Shown here: positions 1 through 6,824 of the stretch, in pieces
Layout: every line of letters begins with the position of its first letter
How positions within the stretch are numbered: position 1 is the first letter of the stretch
Assembly (NCBI GenBank): GCA_900770205.1
Contig: CAAGJV010000382.1
Span: 1-9,466 of the forward strand
Source: Desulfovibrionaceae bacterium
GTDB lineage: Bacteria; Desulfobacterota; Desulfovibrionia; Desulfovibrionales; Desulfovibrionaceae
Reading direction: 5' to 3'
Length of the DNA stretch: 9,466 bases
Program-made: the position numbers and the translations under genes
The notes under the pieces: model-generated
What the model was told of the DNA's origin: nothing
Database searches by the model: none
The model's input: only the letters and a program-made list of their open reading frames with translations

Positions 1-984
1 GGCAAGGGCGGTGCTGACTTTGACCCGAAGGGCAAGTCTGATGCAGAAGTCATGCGCTTCTGCCAGGCCTTTATGACGGAGCTTGTCCGTTACATAGGGG
101 CTCTCAGCGATGTTCCTGCCGGCGATATTGGTGTGGGCGGGCGAGAAATCGGGTATTTGTTTGGCCAGTATAAGCGCCTGACCAGCCGTTTTGAGGGCGT
201 TCTCACCGGTAAGGGGCTTAAGTGGGGCGGTTCTCTTGCCCGTACGGAAGCGACCGGCTTCGGCAATGTTTACTTTGCGGAAAATATGCTGAAGGCCGTA
301 GGGAAGGAGATTGAAGGCAAAACTGCCGCTGTTTCCGGTTCCGGCAACGTGGCTATTTATACGGTGAAGAAGCTCTATCAGCTTGGTGCCAAACCCGTGA
401 CGGTGTCTGACTCACGCGGTTGCATCTATCAGCCTGAAGGCATCAATCTTGAAGTTCTGCAGCAGGTGAAGGAGCGTGAACGCGCTTCTCTTTCCCGCTA
501 CGCAGAACTCTGCAAGGATGCTACCTATATTCCTGCTGCAGATTATCCTGCTGGCGAACATCCTGTATGGAATGTCGGTGCTGATCTTGCATTCCCGAGC
601 GCCACGCAGAATGAAATTACCCTGGCAGATGCCAAGAACCTTCTTTCCAAGGGCTGCATTCTGGTAAGCGAGGGCGCGAATATGCCTTCCACCCTGGATG
701 CGACGGCGGAATTCCAGAAGGCCGGTATCTGCTATGGGCCTGCCAAGTGCGCCAATGCCGGCGGCGTGGCCACCAGCCAGCTTGAAATGGAACAGAATGC
801 AGGCATGACTGCATGGACGTTTGATGAAGTGGATGGAAAGCTCAAGGGCATTATGGCGGGAATATTCAAGGCCGCTCATGATACCGCAGAAGAATTCGGC
901 CAGCCCGGCAACTATGTTATGGGCGGCAATATTGCCGGATTCCGCAAGGTGGCCGACAGCATGATAGAACAGGGCCTCATGTAG
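1..984 (+). CDS. gdhA: Glutamate dehydrogenase, 5'-truncated by window edge
   Basis: Catalyses reversible amination of 2-oxoglutarate to glutamate with NAD(P)H in the cytoplasm. The reading frame is open from base 1 and continues upstream. 327 residues are visible, and compared with hexameric bacterial enzymes of about 445-450 residues roughly 120 N-terminal residues are missing. The window begins one codon before the catalytic Lys of the GKGGADFDP motif (codon 4-6, matching Lys125 of the Clostridium symbiosum enzyme). The catalytic Asp lies in VPAGDIGVG (codon 124-126), exactly 40 residues later as in that enzyme. A Rossmann segment (GSGNVAIYTVKK) follows, then the substrate-pocket region CANAGGVATSQLEMEQN, and the protein ends in a typical GFRKVADSMIEQG tail. 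The first in-frame ATG is at 52, but it is internal and not the start. The gene converges on aroE and the two share a terminator. No lesion is visible. Coenzyme preference cannot be judged safely by eye. Confidence 0.96.
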   Translation, partial: GKGGADFDPKGKSDAEVMRFCQAFMTELVRYIGALSDVPAGDIGVGGREIGYLFGQYKRLTSRFEGVLTGKGLKWGGSLARTEATGFGNVYFAENMLKAVGKEIEGKTAAVSGSGNVAIYTVKKLYQLGAKPVTVSDSRGCIYQPEGINLEVLQQVKERERASLSRYAELCKDATYIPAADYPAGEHPVWNVGADLAFPSATQNEITLADAKNLLSKGCILVSEGANMPSTLDATAEFQKAGICYGPAKCANAGGVATSQLEMEQNAGMTAWTFDEVDGKLKGIMAGIFKAAHDTAEEFGQPGNYVMGGNIAGFRKVADSMIEQGLM

Positions 985-1008
985 TTTTTGCAACCATTCA
1001 TAATGCAT

Positions 1009-1050
1009 AAAAAAGTACCGCTTTCCAGAGAGTGAAGGCGGTACTTTTTT
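1009..1050. terminator. Bidirectional rho-independent terminator between gdhA and aroE
   Basis: The arms 1009-1021 (AAAAAAGTACCGC) and 1038-1050 (GCGGTACTTTTTT) are perfect inverted complements. Four further pairs (one G-T) at 1022-1025/1034-1037 leave an 8-nt loop. The A6 tract on one side and T6 tract on the other give a U-run on either strand, so the element can stop gdhA (+, stop at 984) and the aromatic operon (-, last stop at 1073). Confidence 0.9.
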
Positions 1051-1072
1051 GTGCAGATTATAGCAGGAAAAG

Positions 1073-1942
1073 CTATTCGGCTTTTGTATCCAGTATGGGA
1101 AGAAGCCTTTTTATGGCAGCCTGCTTCATCAGTTTTGTATCGAGAGGCTGGGAAGAGAATTGCTCCAGAGCAAGAATGGCCTGATGGATGAGCATGCCGA
1201 GTCCGTTCATTGTGCGATGACCCCGTTTTTCTGCTTCTTCAAGGAGCCTGGTCTTCAGAGGCCGATAGATGAGATCACACACGAAAGCTTTGCGGGAAAG
1301 CATATCGAGAAAATGAAAATTCTGGAACTGCGATGCTACCCCATGCATACCGAGGGGGGTGCAGTTGATGAAAATGTCGGTTTCAGGCAGCGTTTCTTGC
1401 AGATAGTCATCGTTTAGAGGGATGATCTGGATTCTGGGAGATGCCTTTGCAAGTTCTTCCGCTCTGGATGGCGTTCTGCAGCAGACGGTTATTGTTTCAG
1501 CCCCTTCTGCCGCCATCTTCAAAACAACGGAACGGGCGGCGCCCCCAGCCCCGTAAACGGCTATGCGTTTTCCCCTGGGAGAAATTCCTTCATCGTTCAA
1601 GGCATGGAGAAAACCGGAGCCATCGGTATTGTGCCCATGGAAATGACCTTCGCGAATGACAACCGTGTTGACAGAACGATACATCCGTGCGTCTTCGGAA
1701 AGCGTATCCATAAGGGGGACAAGATCGGTTTTATGAGGCATGGTGGCGTTGAATCCTGCGAGATTGAGAGATGGCGCCTCAGGCAGCCATGCGGATGTTG
1801 TTCCTGCAGGAACGAGAATACGTTCATAGGTGCATTCAATGCCAAGTTCATCAAGCATAGCCTGCTGGATGACGGGAGAAAGGCTGTGCTCTATGGGGTC
1901 GCCGATAACAGCCAGTTTTTTTCCTGTAAGAAAGGCGCTCAT
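1073..1942 (-). CDS. aroE: Shikimate dehydrogenase AroE (last gene of the operon)
   Basis: NADPH-dependent reduction of 3-dehydroshikimate to shikimate. 289 residues, a normal length. From the N-terminus: shikimate-binding SLSP (20-23), NATMPHK with the catalytic Lys at 71, NTDGSGF with the paired catalytic Asp at 107, a dinucleotide-binding loop GAGGAARS (131-138), CRTPSRA as the likely NADP phosphate contact, NCTPLGM, and the C-terminal NGLGMLIHQ signature. All catalytic residues are present. Start choice: the ATG at 1942 has GGAGAA at good spacing (GGAG, 6 nt, ATG). An in-frame TTG four codons upstream (1954) lies before that Shine-Dalgarno and is less likely. It follows the aroK stop by 13 nt and is followed by the shared terminator. 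Confidence 0.95.
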   Translation of the reverse strand: MSAFLTGKKLAVIGDPIEHSLSPVIQQAMLDELGIECTYERILVPAGTTSAWLPEAPSLNLAGFNATMPHKTDLVPLMDTLSEDARMYRSVNTVVIREGHFHGHNTDGSGFLHALNDEGISPRGKRIAVYGAGGAARSVVLKMAAEGAETITVCCRTPSRAEELAKASPRIQIIPLNDDYLQETLPETDIFINCTPLGMHGVASQFQNFHFLDMLSRKAFVCDLIYRPLKTRLLEEAEKRGHRTMNGLGMLIHQAILALEQFSSQPLDTKLMKQAAIKRLLPILDTKAE

Positions 1943-1955
1943 GGCTTTCTCCAAT

Positions 1956-2471
1956 TCATGAGATATTGCTGCGGCGGTAGTGCCGGAGTACTTGAAGGAT
2001 ACGAGATTTCAGCGTCCTCGGGCCCCCGTAGTTGGGAATGGTGACATTGGCGTAGCGGCGATAGGTATTCAGCCGTTCCTTATACAGCTTGAACAGGCGT
2101 TCCCGATTGTTCTGAACCAGAGGCCGGTCGGTAAGAAAGGTAGAGCTCAGAATATGGGAAGGGTGGCGATCGATGAAAACAATGAGAGCATTTTTTGCAA
2201 GACATGCCATATTCTCCGGGCGGAGGATCATCCCCCCGCCTGTGGAAATTACAGCACCTTGCATGGCAGAAGCTTCTTGTGCACAGGCAGATTCAAGGTC
2301 GCGAAAATATTTTTCTCCATCTTCGGAGAAAATATCGGTGATGGTTTTTCCTGCCTTTTCTTCAATCATAGTGTCTGTATCGAGAAACGGCACATGAAGC
2401 CTGCGTGCAAGTCTCCTGCCGAAAGTGCTTTTCCCGCAGCCGGAAAGACCGATGAGAACGAGGTTTTTCAT
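1956..2471 (-). CDS. aroK: Shikimate kinase AroK
   Basis: ATP-dependent phosphorylation of shikimate to shikimate 3-phosphate. 171 residues, the usual size for the single-domain P-loop enzyme. Walker A is GLSGCGKST (8-16). Shikimate-binding residues are Asp33 (FLDTDTMIE), Arg57 in FRDLE (57-60) and the GGG loop (78-80). The lid arginine is Arg116 in TDRPLV, and the C-terminal Arg133 lies in YKERLNTY. The frame extends 26 codons further upstream, but the start at 2471 is chosen because the P-loop sits at the normal distance, GGGAG lies 7 nt upstream, and its ATG overlaps the aroC stop (ATGA at 2468-2471), which suggests translational coupling. Confidence 0.95.
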   Translation of the reverse strand: MKNLVLIGLSGCGKSTFGRRLARRLHVPFLDTDTMIEEKAGKTITDIFSEDGEKYFRDLESACAQEASAMQGAVISTGGGMILRPENMACLAKNALIVFIDRHPSHILSSTFLTDRPLVQNNRERLFKLYKERLNTYRRYANVTIPNYGGPRTLKSRILQVLRHYRRSNIS

Positions 2472-3526
2472 GAGAGGACTCCCGGAATTTCCGTAACAGC
2501 CAGAGCGCACGCCGCTTCGATAACAGGAACGGCTCTGGAAAGGATGCATGGATCGTGCCGGCCGGAAATAACGAGTTTTTTCGCCTGCCCGGTACGGATA
2601 TCAATGGTATCCTGTTCCTTGCTTATGGAGGGAGTAGGCTTGATGGCCACGGTGAAAACAATGGGCATGCCGTTTGAAATACCACCGTTGATGCCGCCGT
2701 TGTTGTTTGTTTTCGTATGGGGAGAGTTCCCGGGGAGAAAAATATCGTTGGCCTGACTGCCCCGCATGGAAGCCATGCTGAAACCGGCTCCGAAGCTGAT
2801 TCCTTTTGTTGCCGGTACGGAAAAAACATGCCTGGCAATGATGGATTCGATGTTTTCATCGAAGTCGGGGCTGCCTAGCCCTGCGGGAATTCCAAGGGCA
2901 AAGCATTGGATGAGCCCGCCGACGGAATCTCCTTCGGAACGGGCATCGAGTATGGCCTGCTGCATGGCCAGGCCCTTCTCATCATCGATAACGCAGAAGT
3001 TTTTCTTTCCTGCGGCACGCAGAAGGGCAATATCCGGGTTGGCAAGATCGACAGGAGCATCTTCGTTGCCGGCGATGCTGCTGATGCGGGCCAGAACTTC
3101 TATCCCTTTCTGACGAAGGGCTAATTTGGCGATGGCTCCGGCAAAGACAAGCGGGGCTGTAAGGCGGCCTGAAAAATGCCCGCCACCCCTATAGTCTTCA
3201 AAGCCATGATACCGAAGATTGGCGGTAAAATCAGCATGGCCGGGGCGGGCAAGCCACCTTGTAGCGGCGTAATCCCTGGAATGCATATCGGTGTTTTCGA
3301 TAACACCGCATAAGGGAGTTCCGCAGGTCTTTTCTTCGAAAACTCCGCTCAGAATACGGACAGAGTCTTTTTCCTGGCGTGCTGTAGCGAGAGGAGATTT
3401 GCCGGGAGCGCGGCGGGCCATTTCAGTATTTATGAACGACATATCAACGGGGATCCCCGATGGAACGCTGTTGAGAACAATGCCTATGGCAGGCCCGTGG
3501 GATTCTCCAAAAAGACTGTAACGCAT
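2468..3526 (-). CDS. aroC: Chorismate synthase AroC
   Basis: Converts EPSP to chorismate by anti-1,4-elimination of phosphate, using reduced FMN. 352 residues. Family signatures are FGESHG with His10, RRAPGKSPLATARQE (FMN/substrate contacts), RPGHAD with His97, DYRGGGHFSGR, TNNNGGINGGISNGMPI, KPTPSI and RHDPCILSRAVPV near the C-terminus. The NNNGGINGG form recalls clostridial-type enzymes. The start at 3526 overlaps the tyrA stop by one base (TAATG), with AGGA 8 nt upstream. The same frame stays open for 33 more codons inside tyrA, but that extension is Arg/Lys/Ser-rich and looks like tyrA read out of frame. The N-terminus is about nine residues shorter than in many homologues, which have a G-N or G-x-x-x-R segment before FGESHG; Bacillus enzymes are similarly short. 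Confidence 0.95.
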   Translation of the reverse strand: MRYSLFGESHGPAIGIVLNSVPSGIPVDMSFINTEMARRAPGKSPLATARQEKDSVRILSGVFEEKTCGTPLCGVIENTDMHSRDYAATRWLARPGHADFTANLRYHGFEDYRGGGHFSGRLTAPLVFAGAIAKLALRQKGIEVLARISSIAGNEDAPVDLANPDIALLRAAGKKNFCVIDDEKGLAMQQAILDARSEGDSVGGLIQCFALGIPAGLGSPDFDENIESIIARHVFSVPATKGISFGAGFSMASMRGSQANDIFLPGNSPHTKTNNNGGINGGISNGMPIVFTVAIKPTPSISKEQDTIDIRTGQAKKLVISGRHDPCILSRAVPVIEAACALAVTEIPGVLS

Positions 3527-4362
3527 TATGGCTGTCCTTTTTTCAGGCCGATGCTGGCCGATTGAAGAGCCACTTTCCGAGCTTCTTCGTGAAGTTTCTT
3601 TTTTTCTTCTCCTTGTTGCCACCACCAGCGTGCCTTATGCAGAATAAGGTCGACATCGCCTGCGGCGGCCAGGGAGAGCATGTTCCTGTATTGACGTGTC
3701 ATGGACTGGCTGTGGGGATTGGCTTCGAACAGCCAGGTGAAAAGCTCACCATCTTCTGTAAGCTGTTTTTCCGTGGAGTTCATGCGTCGCAGAAACGAGG
3801 GCGTGATATAGGGCAGCAGTGCGGGGTCTTCGGCTGTCATGGCAAAATAGACCGCACTTGTAATAAAGTTCATGCCCTGTATTTTTGCCTCGGCGATATC
3901 ATGTTCTTCCGCCGTTGCCCGGAAGGTGACGCATCCGATTCCTTGAAAGAGGCTTTCTACGAAGCGTGTATCTGTTTCGGAAGCATGGACACCTGGAACA
4001 ATGGTGACACGGAGTTCCATGCCTTCAGCCGGAACAGGGCCGAAAAGAGGATGCGTGCCGACGACAGGCCCGCTCCATAGTTTTTCCATGTGCTGCATGG
4101 GCAGTTCTTTTACCGACGTGATGTCGGAAAGAATGGCAGAGCGATCCAGAAAGGGGCGTATGATGGAAAGTGTGGAGGATATGGCAGATGCTGGTATGCA
4201 CAGAAGCACCATGCGGGCGCCCCGGCAGGTGTGTGCCAATATTTCGTTATCGAAGGGGATGTCGATACCTTTGGGGCATACTCCTGGGAGCTCTGAAAAT
4301 TTTGCCATCAGCATGGAACCCATGCGTCCGCGGTTGCCAACAATGACAATAGTCTCGCTCAT
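3526..4362 (-). CDS. tyrA: Prephenate dehydrogenase, stand-alone (no chorismate mutase or ACT domain)
   Basis: NAD(P)-dependent oxidative decarboxylation of prephenate to 4-hydroxyphenylpyruvate, the committed step to tyrosine. 278 residues. The N-terminal Rossmann fold begins IVGNRGRMGS (glycines at 9, 12, 15). LSDITSVK (79-85) and GTHPLFGP with the catalytic-type His104 follow. TAEEHDIAEAKIQGM (His154) and the C-terminal helical part (LFEANPHSQSMTRQY, then HKARWWWQQ) resemble the dehydrogenase half of E. coli T-protein more than the Bacillus type. There is no chorismate mutase domain in front and no ACT domain behind, so it depends on the mutase of PheA. The ATG at 4362 overlaps the aroA stop (ATGA, 4359-4362), with GGAG 9 nt upstream. 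Confidence 0.92.
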   Translation of the reverse strand: MSETIVIVGNRGRMGSMLMAKFSELPGVCPKGIDIPFDNEILAHTCRGARMVLLCIPASAISSTLSIIRPFLDRSAILSDITSVKELPMQHMEKLWSGPVVGTHPLFGPVPAEGMELRVTIVPGVHASETDTRFVESLFQGIGCVTFRATAEEHDIAEAKIQGMNFITSAVYFAMTAEDPALLPYITPSFLRRMNSTEKQLTEDGELFTWLFEANPHSQSMTRQYRNMLSLAAAGDVDLILHKARWWWQQGEEKKKLHEEARKVALQSASIGLKKGQP

Positions 4363-5678
4363 GCAAGAGCACTCCAGACGTTCCAGAATTCGGGAAAAGA
4401 CTTATGGACTACGCTGGGATCATCGACTTCAACATGTTCTTTCCTGCCCAGGCCAAGAAGCGATACAGACATGGCAATGCGATGATCGTTGTAGGTATGG
4501 AAAATTGTTCCTGCGGGAATGGATGGGATATCCGGGCCTACACCATGGATGACAAGATAATCCTCTCCTTCGCTCACCTGAATGCCGATACGGGAAAGTT
4601 CTGCAGCACAGGCGGAGATTCTGTCGCATTCCTTGATACGAAGATGGGCTATGTTTTCCAGGCGCGTTTCTCCGGTGGCGAAGGCGGCAGCCATGGCCAC
4701 CGTTGGCACGAGATCGGGGCAGGCTCCCATATCTGCGGTGATACCGTGAAGGGGCGAAGGGCTGATGAGTATGCCGTTATCGCGGAGGGAAACAGAGGCC
4801 CCCATTTTATTCAAGATATCCAGGATAACCCTGTCTCCCTGCAAAGAGTCGTTACGGAGCCCTGTGACAAGCACTGGCTCTTTGCCTACCGCTCCGGCGG
4901 CAAGCAGGTAGGATGCCCCCGACCAGTCGCCTTCCACACGGTATTCTCCGTTTCTGTACCTGCCGGGCTGTACGGTGATGCGAAGTTTTCCCGGTTGGAC
5001 ATGAGAGACTTTTTTCCACGGAGTAGAGATCCATCTGGAACCGGTCAGCGTTTCTACGGTGAAGGAAATCCCGAAATCTTCCAGAATCTGAAGCGTGAGA
5101 CCAACATAGGGCCAGGAGACGACCTTACTGCCGGACAGAGAGAAAACAGTAGGCTTTTTGCAGAACGGGGCGGCCATGAGAAGCCCGGAAAGGTACTGGC
5201 TGGATTCGTCGATACTTATGCTGACGTTTCCTCCAGACAGACCATCTGTTTTGAGAACAAGCGGAGGGAATCCTTCCCTGTTTTCAAAATATACGGCGGT
5301 GTCGAGAGATTTCAGGGCATCTGTCAGCGCACCTATGGGGCGATTGTGCATTCTCTCCACCCCATGGATGCGGAAGGAGCCGTGGCCAGCAGCAAGGACA
5401 GCCGTCATAAGCCGGCAGGTCGTTCCGGATTCGCCAACATAGCAGTTGGCAGGCGTTTCTGTTCCGCCGAGAGGCCCGTTTGCCATTCCCTGTATTTTCC
5501 ATGTTCCATCGCCAAGATCTGCCATAGATGCTCCAGCAGCCTGGAGGATTTCCCGTGTGCGTTCAAGATCGGCACTGGAAAGGACATGGCGGACAAGAGA
5601 TGGACCCTGGGCCAGAGATGCGGCAATGAGAGTGCGGTGGGATACGGACGTCGAGGAGGGAGCCTGAAGTGTAATCAT
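4359..5678 (-). CDS. aroA: EPSP synthase AroA with Thr in place of the active-site Lys
   Basis: 3-phosphoshikimate 1-carboxyvinyltransferase: transfers the enolpyruvyl group of PEP to shikimate 3-phosphate. 439 residues in two globular domains. Conserved by eye: SVSHR (11-15), ESGTTCR with Arg89, NRP with Arg113, SSQYLSGLLMAAP with Gln161, GDWSGASYLLAAG, PDLVPT with Asp322, KECDRI with Glu350 and Arg353, YNDHRIAM (His399, Arg400) and HKSFPEF with Lys426. Odd: the first active-site motif, normally P-G-S-K-S, reads P-S-S-T-S (7-11), so Thr10 (ACG, 5649-5651) stands where E. coli Lys22 binds PEP and shikimate phosphate. Leu90 replaces the Pro usual in class I enzymes. The start is fixed because the pheA stop lies in the same frame two codons upstream. 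The N-terminus is short (nine residues before the Lys position against 21 in E. coli). The frame is otherwise intact. Confidence 0.94.
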   Translation of the reverse strand: MITLQAPSSTSVSHRTLIAASLAQGPSLVRHVLSSADLERTREILQAAGASMADLGDGTWKIQGMANGPLGGTETPANCYVGESGTTCRLMTAVLAAGHGSFRIHGVERMHNRPIGALTDALKSLDTAVYFENREGFPPLVLKTDGLSGGNVSISIDESSQYLSGLLMAAPFCKKPTVFSLSGSKVVSWPYVGLTLQILEDFGISFTVETLTGSRWISTPWKKVSHVQPGKLRITVQPGRYRNGEYRVEGDWSGASYLLAAGAVGKEPVLVTGLRNDSLQGDRVILDILNKMGASVSLRDNGILISPSPLHGITADMGACPDLVPTVAMAAAFATGETRLENIAHLRIKECDRISACAAELSRIGIQVSEGEDYLVIHGVGPDIPSIPAGTIFHTYNDHRIAMSVSLLGLGRKEHVEVDDPSVVHKSFPEFWNVWSALA

Positions 5679-5681
5679 GGA

Positions 5682-6821
5682 TCAGCATCCTGTACTGTTG
5701 GCGGTTGAATCAAGATGCGGGCCTTCAGGATAGCAGCCCAGAATGCGTACCGTTGCACAAGAGGTACGAAGATTGTTGACGAGCTCCGCTTGTTCGCTGC
5801 TGGAAAGATCGCATTCCACATCGGCAAAGAAGATATAGTTCCAGCAGCTTCCCTTCATAGGGCGTGATTCCAGCTTTGTCATGTTTACGTTATGCGCAGC
5901 AAAGGTGTTCAGTACTTCACTGAGCGTTCCGGCTCTGTTCGCTACGGTGAAGAGAAGGGAAGATTTGAAGTGTTTGCTTTCCTGATGGCTGGATGTTCCC
6001 AGAGATGCTGAGCCGGGGTGTATGAGTACAAAGCGTGTCCAGTTTGACATATCGTCCTGTATATTGTCGGCAAGAACTGCCATGCCGGCTTTTTGAGCTA
6101 AGCTCTGGTGGCCGATAGCCGCTGCACCTTCTTCCATGGATGCCTTCCATGCTGCAGCCGCTGTGGACTCAACGGATACGAGTTTTGCGGAAGGAATGTG
6201 GCTCCGCAGCCACAAGGCACACTGGCCGAGAGGCTGGGCATGGGAATAGACGGTTTTTATCTTGTTCAGAGCATTTTCCCGGCTGATCAGGCTGTTGGAG
6301 ATTCGGGAATAGAATTCCGATTGTATATTGACGTCATACTGGGAGAAAAGATCGAAGCTCTGTGTGATGGTGCCGTGAATGGAATTTTCCAGAGGAATGA
6401 TGCCGATGGAGAACTGCCCCAGGCTGACGCCCCGGAAGATTTCGTTGAAATCACTGCAGGGCACGAATACCGTAGATTCTCCAAGAAAATCTCTGGCAGC
6501 AAAGAAGGAAAAGGTTCCTTCCGGGCCGAGATATGCTGCCGTGCACGGCTTTTGAAGAGATCGGGAGGCGGAAAGGATGGAACGCCAGATAGCTGTTATG
6601 TGTTCTTCTTTCAGCGGCCCTGAGTTCTTTTGGGCAAGCCTTTCCAGAAGCTGGGCTTCGCGGGCGGGATCGAAAACTTTGCCTGAAACCTGCTGCTTGG
6701 CTTTGCCGACGGCAACGCTGAGCTGCGCACGGCGGTTGAGAAGCTCCAGAAGGGCAGAGTCTACAGAATCTATTTGTTCACGCAGCTGGGCGAGTCCTGG
6801 TATCTGGAAAGGCTCTGCCAT
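5682..6821 (-). CDS. pheA: Bifunctional chorismate mutase/prephenate dehydratase (P-protein)
   Basis: Turns chorismate into prephenate and prephenate into phenylpyruvate, the committed route to phenylalanine. 379 residues, close to E. coli PheA. Domain 1 (about 9-90) is an AroQ-type chorismate mutase: LREQIDSVD (Arg14), LNRRAQL, VGKAK (Lys40) and FDPARE (51-55) supply the expected active-site charges. Domain 2 (about 94-270) is prephenate dehydratase: YLGPEGTFS, PLENSIHGT (Glu145-Ser147) and NWTRFVLI with the catalytic Thr262. Domain 3 (about 287-365) is a regulatory ACT domain with ESRP at 318-321, the usual Phe-binding motif. The partner G-A-L motif reads G-T-L here (AGTLS). Feedback inhibition by Phe is inferred. 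AGGAG lies 9 nt before the ATG, inside the end of the preceding gene. The stop is 3 nt before aroA. Confidence 0.96.
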   Translation of the reverse strand: MAEPFQIPGLAQLREQIDSVDSALLELLNRRAQLSVAVGKAKQQVSGKVFDPAREAQLLERLAQKNSGPLKEEHITAIWRSILSASRSLQKPCTAAYLGPEGTFSFFAARDFLGESTVFVPCSDFNEIFRGVSLGQFSIGIIPLENSIHGTITQSFDLFSQYDVNIQSEFYSRISNSLISRENALNKIKTVYSHAQPLGQCALWLRSHIPSAKLVSVESTAAAAWKASMEEGAAAIGHQSLAQKAGMAVLADNIQDDMSNWTRFVLIHPGSASLGTSSHQESKHFKSSLLFTVANRAGTLSEVLNTFAAHNVNMTKLESRPMKGSCWNYIFFADVECDLSSSEQAELVNNLRTSCATVRILGCYPEGPHLDSTANSTGC

Positions 6822-6824
6822 GGG

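Noticed and set aside
412..1008. 198-codon open frame on the - strand opposite gdhA
   Set aside because: It would run through the terminator stem start and lies antisense to a clear glutamate dehydrogenase. No motif is recognised.
1980..2756. 258-codon open frame on the + strand opposite aroK and the end of aroC
   Set aside because: It overlaps two well-supported genes on the other strand, with no domain or ribosome binding site that I could see.
4359..5678. aroA as a pseudogene because of the missing active-site Lys
   Set aside because: The frame is full length, all other active-site residues checked are kept, and the gene is embedded between translationally coupled neighbours. A single residue change is not enough for a pseudogene call.
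4404..5708. 434-codon open frame on the + strand opposite aroA
   Set aside because: It mirrors aroA almost exactly, has no recognisable motif, and its composition is that of the reverse strand of a real gene. The - strand frame has complete EPSP synthase motifs.
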